Part shown: positions 29,081 to 39,882 of the stretch, one piece after another | How the letters are laid out: each line of letters starts with the position of its first letter | Position numbering within the stretch: the first letter of the stretch is position 1 | Assembly: GCA_948470475.1 (NCBI GenBank) | Contig: OX419342.1 | Span: 11,108,508 to 11,172,507 of the forward strand | DNA from: Galaxea fascicularis | Taxonomy: Eukaryota > Cnidaria > Anthozoa > Scleractinia > Euphylliidae | Direction: 5' to 3' | Length of the DNA: 64,000 nt | Position numbers and translations under genes: made by a program | The notes under the pieces: generated by a model | The model's database searches: none | What the model was told of the DNA's origin: nothing | Seen by the model: the letters and a program-made list of their open reading frames with translations, nothing else

Positions 29081-29886
29081 TAGTGGAAATGAACAACAAT
29101 AGAAAGGAAAGTGGCTGAACGAATGAACTTACAAATGTTTCCTGCACAGCGAGATAGAACGAAACTGAAACTGAGAGTAATATACAACCTGACCTGACTG
29201 AAAACTGAGGACCGAAGTGAAAAGTTAAGGTAGCTCTCTATGGTATTTGACAAAGCTTTGGATATTACATATGCATAAGTAATTTCTCCCTTGGCAAATA
29301 TTTATCACATAGCACTCGGTAGAAGGGCAATAATAAAAACTTACAGCCTTAGACTATGCATGGAAGACTTTTCCAGGACCAAAATGTTGTTGCCATGGCA
29401 ACTACAGATAAAAATGCTTGGCTTCTTTTTTTAACCTACCTGACTTCTAGACGGTGTTTCTAGGTTTCTACTCTGTGAATTTTCTTTGTTTTGGGGGAAA
29501 CAGAGTAAATATCTAAGGAGTTTGAACTGACAAAGCTACATGAAAATCTGTACATAAGTTTCGGAGGATATCGCAATTTTCGTTTTTGACGCGTATTTCA
29601 TTAATGTATGTATAAAATTTGACGATTTTTTCCTAACAGCGACAAATAGAAAAATTCTATTAATTTGCCAATTTTGAAAAAAATTCACCGTCTGAAACGC
29701 GCTCAATATACCTTTTAAGATCACTCGTCATCAAAATAAAAATTCTTCAAGTTACGGTACTGCGCATGCTCACGTTTGCGCTTTCTTCACACGTGCTAGT
29801 TGGAAATTAGTCGAGAATTGAAACTTATTTTTCACCACTACGGCGAAAAGTACACCTACGTGTTGTAATACTTATGGAAATGCGTT
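29081..29886. other. Channel intron, no gene recognised
   Basis: AT-rich, no supported feature. Confidence 0.4.
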
Positions 29887-30016
29887 TTAACTTGTGGTTT
29901 CCTCGGCTTCTTTGAAGTGTTCAACGATCCTGCCTAAAATACGGGTTGTTTCTGTCACTCGCGGGGTCTTGCTAGATGTTGAAGATGGAGGCAGAGCCAG
30001 TACACCAACAAGCCCT
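29887..30016 (-). pseudogene. C-terminal end of the transposase/exonuclease pseudogene
   Basis: The minus-strand frame reads GLVGVLALPPSS, then TPRVTETTRILGRIVEHF, then a stop at 29887. It continues the frame that breaks off at 32744-32753 (..FEKFGAKGLV), because the 2.7-kb LINE at 30017-32743 was inserted between them and duplicated the 10-bp target. Confidence 0.7.
30007..30016. other. Left target-site duplication of the LINE (AACAAGCCCT)
   Basis: Exact 10-bp match to 32744-32753. Confidence 0.85.
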
Positions 30017-30956
30017 ATATTTTTGCGAAGGCCCTTTAAGTTCCAAGGAATGTTTAGAGGCATTAAAAAGCATGGCCTCAGAAAAGTCACCCGGTACAGA
30101 TGGCCTACCGAGCGAATTTTACAAAGTCTTCTGGGAAGAAATAGGAGAAAGTTTTTCAAGTGCATTAAATTTCTCCTTTGAAATAGGACAATTAGCCATA
30201 TCACAGAGGCGTGGAATTATAAAACTAATACCAAAAAAAGATGCCGATCCCAACTTAATTAACAATTGGCGCCCTTTAACACTATTAAATTGTGATTATA
30301 AGATTGCATCGAAGGCCATTGCAAACCGAATAAAAACAGTTTTACCCGAGCTGATATCAGACGATCAGTCAGGATTTATAAAGAATAGATGTATTAGCGA
30401 TAACATACCTACGCTAGATAGCGTCATCCAGTATACAGCAAACAAAAATATCCCCGGGCTACTTCTTTCTCTCGATTTTGAAAAAGCCTTTGATACTCTG
30501 GAGTGGTCTTTTATCGAAAAATCCCTTCACCATTTTCGCTTTGGCCCCTCGCTGTCAAAGTGGGTCAGACTTTTTTATTGTAAAACTGAAAGCTGCATCT
30601 TAAACAATGGATGGACGGGCAATTTCTTTGAACTAAGTCGAGGAGTAAGACAAGGCTGCCCGTTGTCGCCTTATCTCTTTATACTATCTGTAGAAATACT
30701 TGCTGAAGCCATACGTAACAAAAGAGAAACTACGGGTATTAAAATACAGGATACTGAATTTAAATTAAGTCAATACGCAGATGATACGACCCTCATCTTA
30801 GACGGTTCCGAGGAATCTTTTATAGCATCGCTGACTCTGATAGAAGCTTTTGGAAAAATGTCTGGGCTTAAGCTGAATGATAGAAAAACCGAAGCTCTAT
30901 GGATAGGCTCCAAAACAAACTGCCAGCAAAAAGTTTGCTTAGGAAAAAATTTTTAA
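30017..30956 (+). pseudogene. LINE reverse transcriptase domain
   Basis: About 313 codons of RT fingers and palm. ISDDQSGFIKNRCISDNI, SLDFEKAFDTLEW (motif A), SRGVRQGCPLSPYLF (motif B) and QYADDTTLIL (motif C, catalytic Asp pair) are all intact. It would copy the element RNA at the nicked target. The open frame's apparent ATG at 29976 lies in host pseudogene sequence, not in the LINE, so the frame is a chance fusion across the insertion point. Confidence 0.85.
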
Positions 30957-31010
30957 TGGCAAAACAAAAAAGTTAACGCACTGGGTGTTTGGTTCTCTAC
31001 AGATCAAGAT

Positions 31011-32421
31011 ATGTCGATCTTCTCTTTAAACTACACTGAAAAACTAACGAAAATTAAATCTATCCTAGGATGTTGGAAACTCCGGAGACTAAGTTTAGTA
31101 GGGAAGATAGTAGTTTTGAAAAGTCTAGTACCATCTCAACTTGCATATGCATTTTCGCCTTTGCAAACAAATCATGAAGTAATCAAAGATATCAACAAAC
31201 TTTTTTTCAATTTTTTATGGAACGATAAAGGTGATAAAATTAAACGCGCGGTTATGATCAACGACTACCCAAACGGAGGACTTAAAATGATTGATGTGGT
31301 ATCTTTCAACAAATCACTAAAAGCCTCTAGGATTAAAAAATATCTGGATTCAGAAAATATTAGCAAATAGAAAACAATTTTTAATTTAGAGCTTGGAAAA
31401 TATGGAGGCAACGACTTTTTTAAAGGAAATCTTAACAAAAAAGATATTGATAAACTAAGTATAGATGATCCATTTGTCAAAGAAATCATAGAAATATGGT
31501 CAGAAACTTTCTTTGAAGGAAAAATAGTTTCAAAAGACGACCTGCTGTCTCTACCTCTTTGGCAAAATTCATTAATTAGAATAAATAATACACCGGTACT
31601 TTACACAGATTGGCTTTTGAAGGGTATCACACAAGTAAAACATTTAATGGATGATTCTCATAACTTTATGTCCCTAGAGAGTTTTCAAAATAAGTATGAA
31701 CTTCACGTTAAACCACTATCTTTGTTTGGAATTTTCTCAGCAGTGAAACTTTTGCAAAGACAAATCCCAAAAACCCAACTAAAACACGAAAACCTTTTCG
31801 ATACATTTTTAAAAAGCCAAAAATCTTCAAGAATTGTGTACCAGAAACTAATATCGAATAAAGGTGAACGACCACTATCATGTCAAGAGAAATGGCACAA
31901 AGATCTTAGTTCTACAAATGAAACTGTTGACTGGAGAAAAGTCTATCAAACGTCTACCGCGTGCACAAGGAGCTCTAAACTAATAGATTTTAATTTAAGA
32001 TTTTTTACACAGACGACTGGCGACAAATAGCTATTTGCAAAAAATAGGAATCAGAGAGGACAAGAACTGCACCTTTTGCCATAACGAAAAAGAAGATCTG
32101 ATGCATTTATTCTGGCAATGTGAAGAAAAAAAAATCTTTTGGCAAAATCTATCGTTATGGTTGCAGTCGTGTCAGTTTCTCACAACAGAAAACAATCTAC
32201 ACCTAGAGACCGCTTTAGGCCTCAAACGTGATAGCTCTAACTTCAAACTCCAAATAAATTTTTGCTGCCTACTAGCTAAACAATACATTTGGATATGCAG
32301 ATTGAGAGAACTTCACCCAACTCAAAACAACTTCTTAATTTATCTGAAACATATACACCTATTAGAAAACAAGACACCAAGTAACACTAAAAAAATGGAA
32401 GCCTTTTCTACCCTCGCTTAA
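31011..32421 (+). pseudogene. LINE RT thumb and C-terminal zinc-knuckle region
   Basis: Three frames (31011-31370, 31617-32030, 32035-32421) continue the protein after stops. Features: LSLVGKIVVLKSLVPSQLAY (thumb), FNFLWNDKG, and the CX2CX8HX4C knuckle at 32068-32121. Needed in intact elements for RNA binding; interrupted here. Confidence 0.75.
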
Positions 32422-32743
32422 TCAGGTCTCCTGAGCCCTTAGTTAAAAAACATTAAATGCCAGAGCTTTTTCCTCCAAATACATATCTTTATAACATAGT
32501 TATATTTTTATTGGAACTGGCTTTTCACCCTTAAGGAAATTAAGGAAAAAAAAAAAGAAAGAATGTATAAAACACGTAAGTAAGAGGAATAGTGCAACTT
32601 TTGTAATGTTTTAGTGTAGTGTACAGTATATTTTTGTAAGTAGTGTAAGTAGGGTAGTGCACTGTATATATATATATTTTTTTCTTTTTGTAAGTAGAGT
32701 TGTAAAATAAATTTAAAAAAACATACAGTAAAGTACCGAAAAA

Positions 32744-32753
32744 AACAAGCCCT
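32744..32753. other. Right target-site duplication of the LINE (AACAAGCCCT)
   Basis: Exact match to 30007-30016. The duplicated bases encode the KGLV residues of the disrupted gene on the minus strand. Confidence 0.85.
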
Positions 32754-34512
32754 TTTGCTCCGAATTTCTCGAAAACATTCTTAAGATCTCGATATGAAAT
32801 GCCACTCCCGGCTATTTTTTCAGCAATCTGTTGCTTGTTGGGAAATTCCGCGTTCGTTGAATGATAAAGAGTTCCTCGGAACGTCTGCAGGAGTTGGTAG
32901 CGACGATCAAGGTATTTCATGTCCTTTTCTGCGTGCTGTGTTGTTGACTCACATGTTCGTCAACATGTCCTCTGAAATGTTCAAATGGGAGTCAAAGACT
33001 ATTCTTCTTAAAGCTCTAACATCCTCCATTGCATCGTGTGCGGGGAGAGGTTCAAGGAAAAGTGTCTGATAAATGGATTGTTGATTTAATTTAACTGTGG
33101 AACCATCCGATGAGACCAGAGAGGGGTGTTTACGTTTGACCAAGTTCTTCATCACAGGGAGAGTGTCAGAAAAGAAAACGTTAAGGCAGGAAAGTTTTTC
33201 ACAAAGTTGATGTCCACCTTGACGAAGAAGAGCTGGCATATCGAAAACCTGAGAGTTGATGCCGATTAAAACAGTATAAATATTATTATCGCTTTTCACA
33301 CGCCTGACAGTTTTCTCTAAGTAAGTTAGAAAATTTTCCAAAAACTTTCCAAGTGACACAGTTTGGAATGGTTGATTGTCTTTGAACAGGGTCCTGACGC
33401 CTCTTACTGTTCGGACATTTAAACCATTTACCCTTGTAGCGTGAATATCTACATCCTTCGAAGGCAATATATATTCGTTGAAACAGTGCAAACTTGATTG
33501 ATCAACTGCTGAAAGTTGACATATCTCTGCGGTTTTTCCAGACGTGTTTGTTTCAGTATCGTAAACGACGAAATTGTGAAGATTGTTTCTGTCATATGGA
33601 AATTTCTCTGCCACTGGTCTGATCGTTAATTCAGGAATGCATGTTTCAAAGTTTTTCAGCTCCTCACTTGAAATTTTGAAATTGGTGTTGTCAAATTCTT
33701 GGATCAGTCTGGTAGAATTGTTTGGATCCATGTTAAGTCCTATTCCACTTTGGTATGTGTTTCCTTTTTACCATCAAGATTTAACTTCTGCTTATGTAGT
33801 TGAGCTCTTTGGCTTTTGAAATCAATGTTGTTTTTCTTGGGTAGCCTTGTGATCCATCGTTTCAAGGTAGCTGATGCAGTGTATACCAGGTTCAATGTTG
33901 AGGCTTTCAAGTGTTTGGCTAATGTACTGATATCCAAGGTTTACTTGTCAGATACCACAGGCGACTCGAAAGTCATTACTTTCACTTGCACCATAGTATC
34001 TAATTTTGGGATTTTTTTAGCCTGTAACACTGTTTAGGGCCTCATTTCTCTGCGAATTTGACCCAGGTGATAACTTTGCAACTACTATGTCAGTATAATA
34101 TTCATCAAAAATTCTTTGCAAAGCTTTCCTCAAGTCATCGCCTTAGAGATCTTTACCATAGGCCAGGATAAGTCAGAGTGTTTATCATTGACAGGGTCTT
34201 TCTTGGCACCACACCAGGATTCATTGCAGTTTTTATGGTTTCCAAACGAATGTGGTAGAATGCATGCCTAATCTCATTTTCTCTCCTCTTGAAAGTTACT
34301 GGATTCATAGAGCGAATATTTAATGTAAAAAGTAAATTATTTAGGTGGGTTTCACCGATTCCTGTGTGTAGACATCCAAAATTAACATCATGACTGAGAG
34401 GACCTCTTTGGCCGCTCCTGTGTTCACTCACAACATTTTCTGTACCACACAGTGCACAGGTAACTGAGAACACTGACGCTAACCCACATTTTTTTCTGCC
34501 GTTATGTTCCAC
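32744..34512 (-). pseudogene. Decayed Mutator-like transposase / DEDDh exonuclease gene
   Basis: From 34512 down: a zinc-ribbon-like and transposase-type block (CALCGTENVV, DVNFGCLHTGIGETHLNNLL), an abrupt internal deletion near 34150, then NSQRNEALNSV and ESNDFRVACG in a frame with stops, a basic segment (33740-33937), and a 260-codon frame (32949-33731) that is a complete-looking DEDDh exonuclease: VYDTETNT (D,E), IGINSQVFDMP (D), AHDAMEDVRAL (H,D). The last part (32744-32920) ends at the LINE insertion. I recognise this fusion as a multi-copy family in cnidarian genomes; the exonuclease part is reminiscent of the PML-type one. At least three stops or frameshifts plus a deletion make it a pseudogene. 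It lies in a channel intron, same strand. Confidence 0.72.
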
Positions 34513-35237
34513 AATGACAAATTGGCTAAAAATAAAGAGACAATATTGATACTCAGGAAAATCTGATACTTAGTTCTGGCAGTGTGTCTTCTCCTTTAAT
34601 TTGGAATACATGAGCACAAGTACGTTTTTGCAAAAACTAACAAAATCTCACAAATGCATAGAATACAGTTTGAGGGCTGTGGAACTGCTTGTTTGGTCCA
34701 AATTTACCAGAACCACTTTTGTTGCTAACAATAGACATACAATTGTGTGATGCTAGGGTAAGGGTAAGGTTTTCATAACCTGCCCAAACATTTAAGGACC
34801 AACCCCAGGCTTTTTATGGCTGATTGCATACGAGAAATTTTTTTGTCATTTATAATTATTTGAAGATATACATGTATAATCAATCTCATAATAATTCTTT
34901 CTTGGAAACCTGTTGATTTTATAGCCTCAAAGTTGTGTGTACTTGCCATAAAACTGAGAATTCATTTTGACTTTTCCTTAGTGTTGATTTTCTTTAGGCA
35001 GAAAAATGTTTCTTCTTACCTGCTTAACAGGCGGGCAAGATTTCAGTGAACTTCTCAAAGCATCCAAGTCCATAATTCTACTTCCATGTGGAATGCAATT
35101 TGCTTTCTTTGTTTGTTTCTGATAAAAATTCAAAACTTGTACGTTTTAACTTTTACGTTTTAAACGTTTGTACGTTTTACATTATTAGGTTGTAACTGTA
35201 ACATTCGTTGGAATTTTGAAATAAAATGTCAAAATGT
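34513..35237. other. Intron-like or intergenic sequence upstream of the pseudogene block
   Basis: AT-rich, no coding frame recognised. It could be the first intron of the transposase/exonuclease gene if the ORF at 35238-35726 is its first exon. Confidence 0.35.
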
Positions 35238-35726
35238 TCAGGTGTGATCATCCTGACGAGATAATTTGCTATGAACTACCTGTTCATAGCAAATTATTGC
35301 AGCAAAGTTCAAATTGAGAGCTATTCCAGAGCAAAGAAAGTCTTGATGAAGCACTTGTCTTAAAACTTTTAGGTGATTTACTTGGTGCCACGTATAGCGA
35401 AAACAAGATTTAAACCACACCTGACTTAAACGGGTTTCTCTTATCCTCGGTGGGGACCAATCTTCGACCATTCCTTGAAACTCTAATTTACTCTTTGCTC
35501 TCCACTCCTTTATTCCACGAGTCCTGTTGTCCGTGTTTCTACTTCGAGTGGGTTTCTTTCGTGAGAACCGACCCTTGTCGGCACGCAATGATGGTTGTTT
35601 TTCCGTTGTCAGTTGCGCCTTTGCAGACACGCCAGCAGTTTTCGGTGTTTCGTCGCCCAGGGAACTCAAAGCGAAGCCTCCCACCATAAAAAGTACACCG
35701 TGACCACTCTGCGACTTCCTTCGCAT
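35238..35726 (-). CDS. Unrecognised basic ORF, possible first exon of the transposase/exonuclease gene
   Basis: 162 codons. The first half is basic and Ser/Arg-rich (FSRKKPTRSRNTDNRTRG), the second half hydrophobic with LNLNFAAIICYEQ. Position and strand fit a 5' exon of the decayed gene downstream, but I see no domain and cannot confirm a splice link. The promoter-proximal sequence upstream (35700-36000) is relatively GC-rich. Confidence 0.3.
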   Translation of the reverse strand: MRRKSQSGHGVLFMVGGFALSSLGDETPKTAGVSAKAQLTTEKQPSLRADKGRFSRKKPTRSRNTDNRTRGIKEWRAKSKLEFQGMVEDWSPPRIRETRLSQVWFKSCFRYTWHQVNHLKVLRQVLHQDFLCSGIALNLNFAAIICYEQVVHSKLSRQDDHT

Positions 35727-36368
35727 ACGATCACGACCGTCGTCTCTCTCTGATCTCGGCGAGATATAAGTACTGCAAATTGGCTCCTCAATTTAACCAG
35801 GTCAGGGGAAGACCAAAACAGTCTATTTGTAAACACATTTTTAGGCGTTTTTGGATAAACACTTGTTCGGGACAAAAAGGATAGCGGTAAGTGGAACGCG
35901 ACTCGCGATAGAAATCTCGCCGCCATGTTTATTTCTGTTTTTTTCTTTTCCTTTAAATACTCGCGCGCTCGCGCCATTCGTTCCCATGCTTCGCGCGCCA
36001 AAAAACTATTTAGAAGCCACCTTAATTAGAGGCGCGAAAACTCTTAAGTATGCGTAGCCCACGTGAACAAACTATGCATCCTATACGCGTGACTGGGCAC
36101 GGTAAGCTAAAATGCACGTTTGAATCCGACAAAAGGTCAATAAAAGTTGACATGAAAGTGTCTACAATTAATATTTGATTGCGCTAGCATCCAACTGCGC
36201 TTCTGTTAATAGAAAATGGTTAATTGATATCGAAAGAAGAATAAGTTTCGCTGCCGTTTTGAAAGAGGCGAAACGCGACTTGTGAAGTTGCGGCCCGGTT
36301 GAGGATTTGGTAAGTTTGTTGTTCTGGTTATTTGATAGATTGATTGACGCACAACACAATAGTTAACG

Positions 36369-37100
36369 ATTATTCACCGAAGTGGTGGATATTTACCGTT
36401 TCACCGACACTGAGGTGAATAATTGTTTTAGTATACAGCTATTTCAAAAAACGTTGTCAGAAGAAAAGCAAACATCCCAAAGCCAAGAACGCCAGGTAGT
36501 ATGGGTAGTTTCAAATTGGTCTTCATTGTTAATCAGGTATCAATTTTGAATTGAATTTATATCGAGAATTTTGTGGGACATTGTGTGTAATCTGTTCTTA
36601 CTTCAAGTTGCTGCCATTTTGTCTTCCTAATGAGCATACAAACCACGTGCTGCACGTGCGTTTGAGTGATTTGCATTTGGTAAATTATCCCTTCCTTTGC
36701 AAAAATATATAAAGAACAGTAATGACTGAAAAAACCTTGAGAATTCCTGCAACCAAGCATTTTCTCTTCTTTATCCTTCACATGATCTGACGGGCATGGC
36801 ACGCGCCACCGGAGATTTTTGCTAATGGCATTGTTGGTTAGTTTTAAAAATTCCCACATTACCTTGCGGTCTTGGCTTATGGGCTTTTTGCTTTTCTTTT
36901 GACAACGTTTTTTGAAATAGCTGTATACCACACAAGCTGAATAACTAGCGTTTATTCAAATAATTTCCTCTTCGGAAACCGAAACGCGAGGCCGTGCTGT
37001 TTCTCGTCGGCTGCTTAGAGGTGAATAGTACTTTGTTAATCACCTCCGATTTAACCAATCAGAACGCGCGAAATGCACTATTTACTTTTGTTGTATATAC
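36369..37100. mobile_element. TTATTCACC family element with a nested inverted-repeat element
   Basis: Outer ends TTATTCACCGAAGTGG and GAGGTGAATAGTACTTTG..CAGAACGCGCGAAATGCACTATTTAC match 3845-4378. Inside it, 36433-36929 is a second element with inverted ends of about 60 bp (GTATACAGCTATTTCAAAAA / complement), so one transposon has landed in another. The minus-strand frame 36557-36931 spans the inner element and is not recognised. Confidence 0.6.
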
Positions 37101-38004
37101 TAATTCCAAATATAAATATAGCGTTCTCGCTGACCATACAGGTGTCGAATTACACCGAATGCATGGCAATTACTAACACCAACATTTTAAGGAACGAGTA
37201 GATTACTTGAACATGCTTACAAGTTTCTTCATTACCAAATCTAGCCCTCTTTGTTCTGAAAACATTGATTGAAGGTTGAACGTGTGCATTTTTGTTCTTG
37301 TCAAACATAGCAAACATGTGAAAGTTGTGATTTGCTTGCCTTTTCAAATTAATGGCGAACTACCAAAATGACCCAAAAATGTGTTTGATATCACTTTAAG
37401 TAAGTGTGGCTAATTCTAAATGCGGTATCGGTATTTTGCGGATTTACGGTTCGGGTATTTAATTTCGGTATTTGCCGATTTTTCTACGGTATTGCACTGT
37501 TGCGTGCCGGCTCCCCCCCCCCCCCCCCTCCTTCCTGTGTCCCCAAAAATTAAAGATAAATGCGCGTATAATGTAATCATGTTCGATGTTCGAAACAGGA
37601 AGCAGTCCCATTTGTACATCCAATGAAATCAAAACAGTTCACTTCAATAAGAGTAAAATATAAATGCTATATCCCATCCCGCAGAACAAAAGGGAGCAGA
37701 GACGCAATGAAAAACGCAATTTCAAAATGTAACTTATCGTTTTTTTTTTTATTACAGCAACTAGTTTAACTTGAAACACAGGCTGGCGAACTATAATGCC
37801 CGGAACAGTCTAAATTACAATGAATGGGGTCAAGGAAAGGTAAAAAAGAATGACAAATTTGCCCTCATGTGCTCATCTTCTCTGGAAAAAACTAAAATTT
37901 GACCATTTCTTGATCACGTCATTTATTTTTCAGACGACGGCAAAGAAGTGTATCAAATGTTAAAGCGCTTATTAGCTCCCTAAAATCGACAAAATGCCAC
38001 TTAC
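37101..38004. other. Channel intron sequence
   Basis: Contains the CGGTAT repeat (37417-37500), a poly-C run (37506-37528) and a poly-T run (37740-37751). No gene seen. Confidence 0.4.
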
Positions 38005-38153
38005 AACGATTGCCAGTGATAACGGATCGTCCCCAGAAGTCACTAGCGCCTTCACCGTCAATTTTCCCTCCACTACATAGTACTTGTCGTGCTCTATTGT
38101 CCGTAGTAACTCTTTCTTCCTGTCTTCCCTCTTCGTTAGGTCATCTGGTGTAT
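38005..38153 (-). CDS. TRPC-like channel, most upstream exon seen
   Basis: Acceptor TTACATTTGGTAG|ATACACC and strong donor GTT|GTAAGTGG. Two bases and 49 codons (TPDDLTKREDRKKELLRTIE..SGDDPLSLAIV), phase 0 at its end, continuing directly into the 27839-28146 exon. The charged helix and DPLSLAIV segment fit the region after the last ankyrin repeat. The start phase shows at least one more exon upstream. The 10-kb intron below it holds the decayed transposase gene and its LINE. Confidence 0.6.
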
Positions 38154-39869
38154 CTACCAAATGTAATAAACCATGAATCAAAAGATGTGGTCAGCGCCTT
38201 TAGGCTACACTTTTCTTTAAGTGCCTTTCTAATGAGTTGTTTGAAACCTGATGAACCGAAACAAGTTCTTAGTTGTTTATTTGGGCTATGATTTTTTAGT
38301 TAAGTGATTTTAAATTACCCGATCTTGGAAAAAACGTAAGGAAATGGAACCACTAAGCCATCATTTCATACTTCTCCTTGGCTCCAAATGCAGAGTTTCA
38401 CAGCATTTATATATTATATTTAAAAAACGCGTTCTATGGCTTAAAACAAATTCTATGGAATAATTTTCCCCGAAACTTTTATAAGTACCATCGTGAATGG
38501 TACGTGCGTGCAAACAGAAAATGTTCTCCGCAGGTTTTGTTTCTGGTTCAGCAAATTTCACGCAGTGTTTAACTTCCAGTGTGCATGATTTTGATTCGTT
38601 CAGCTGGTGATGGCCAATCAGATGCGAGAATTTTGTTATAGTTACGATTATACTAGTTATAGCTTCTGCTAAGTGCCAACGAGCAATTATGTATAAGCGC
38701 GCGCTTCTAGTCAAAATACTTAGCGCGTAAAAATGTAATATTGTAATTTGTTTACCCACGCAGCACCAAAGAGCACAAGAGAACTCGTTCAAACATGTCC
38801 GTGCATTGTATCAGATCGAATATTGAAAAACAGGCCACGTGATCAAATACGCGAAATTGACATTTGACCTTTCACGCTGCAAGCGTTTCTTAGACAATTT
38901 TCCCCAGTATTCCCCAGTATTCATTCAGTATTCATTCCGTATTCATTCCCCAGAATGAACACTTTCATTCCAAATCTTCGTTATTCGTTCCAACAAGAGC
39001 TTAGTGTTCTGCTTAAGATTTGTTAAGCGATTCGCAAGACCGTTTTGTTTTAAAGTTAAACTGTGTTTTACGCTGCGACACGATTCAGTTCAGGAGTGAC
39101 TGCCGAAGAGCGGGCCACAGATCGCTTCTTAAAGATCGCAGCAAAAACGGCAGCTTAAAAAAGGTCCTGGGAATCGCTCAACACATTTTAATGAAAATAT
39201 CGCAGTCTTGATGGGATAAAATCAACGATTGTTTATCTAATTTGTAGAATTTAAAATTATTGAAATAAAATGATAATGATGATGATGATGATGATGATAT
39301 TCCCAACATTATCAAACATGTCAAATGGCTGGTCATTTGGTGTTTGGGCTGGTCGTTTCTAGTAAATCAGGTCGGGCGTGGCCCGAATGTTTCCAGAGGT
39401 ACATACAGTTTTCCAAATAATTATCTTTTATTGATTTGCATTTTAATTATTTCTTTTTTTTGTATCATGTTTCTTTCATTTCATTTGTTTTTTCAACTTT
39501 TTTAGGTACGCACGTGTGTTCGTGCGTCCGGGTAACTACGCCCCTGTAAATACCCATTTGATTAAATCCATGTAAAATTGGCTTCCCCCAGTCTAAGGAG
39601 ACAGCCGTACGATTTTAACCTTACACTCCATGCATAATGACGCGGTGAAAATTGGTAATTTTATGCAAATGACTAAATTCGATATACCATTCTGCTCACG
39701 CACTGTTTCAGAAAGGATAGGACAGTCTAGAATTCAACATATGGTCAAAGAAACATCCAAATTGACCCATCAACCTGTTGTTTACGTTGGGTATTGTTAA
39801 TGCTTGCGTTACATTATTGTTTAATTTAGATTTCCGGTGGGCGTTCACTGCCTATTGATTTATGTGATC
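38154..39869. other. Non-coding region upstream of the channel exon
   Basis: No ankyrin-encoding frame found. Small repeats: variations of CCCAGTATTC/CAGTATTCATT at 38903-38950 and (GAT)n at about 39270-39298. Confidence 0.45.
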
Positions 39870-39882
39870 ATAGTGTTACTAG
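39870..39882. other. Left 13-bp target duplication of the PLE
   Basis: ATAGTGTTACTAG, repeated exactly at 42176-42188. Confidence 0.8.

Larger units (their letters stand above)
30017..32743 (+). mobile_element. 5'-truncated L1-like non-LTR retrotransposon
   Basis: Begins inside the reverse transcriptase gene and ends in an A-rich tail after AATAAA (near 32707), with a 10-bp target duplication on each side. Reverse-transcriptase motifs are present (SPGTDGLPSEFYK, RPLTLLNCDYKI, YADDT) and a C-terminal knuckle CTFCHNEKEDLMHLFWQC (CX2CX8HX4C), as in L1/Tx1 elements. Dead: truncated, with stops near 30956, 31370 and 32030. Confidence 0.88.

Noticed and set aside
29976..30016. Apparent N-terminus of the LINE RT frame
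   Set aside because: These codons belong to the host pseudogene on the other strand; the LINE begins at 30017 after the target duplication.
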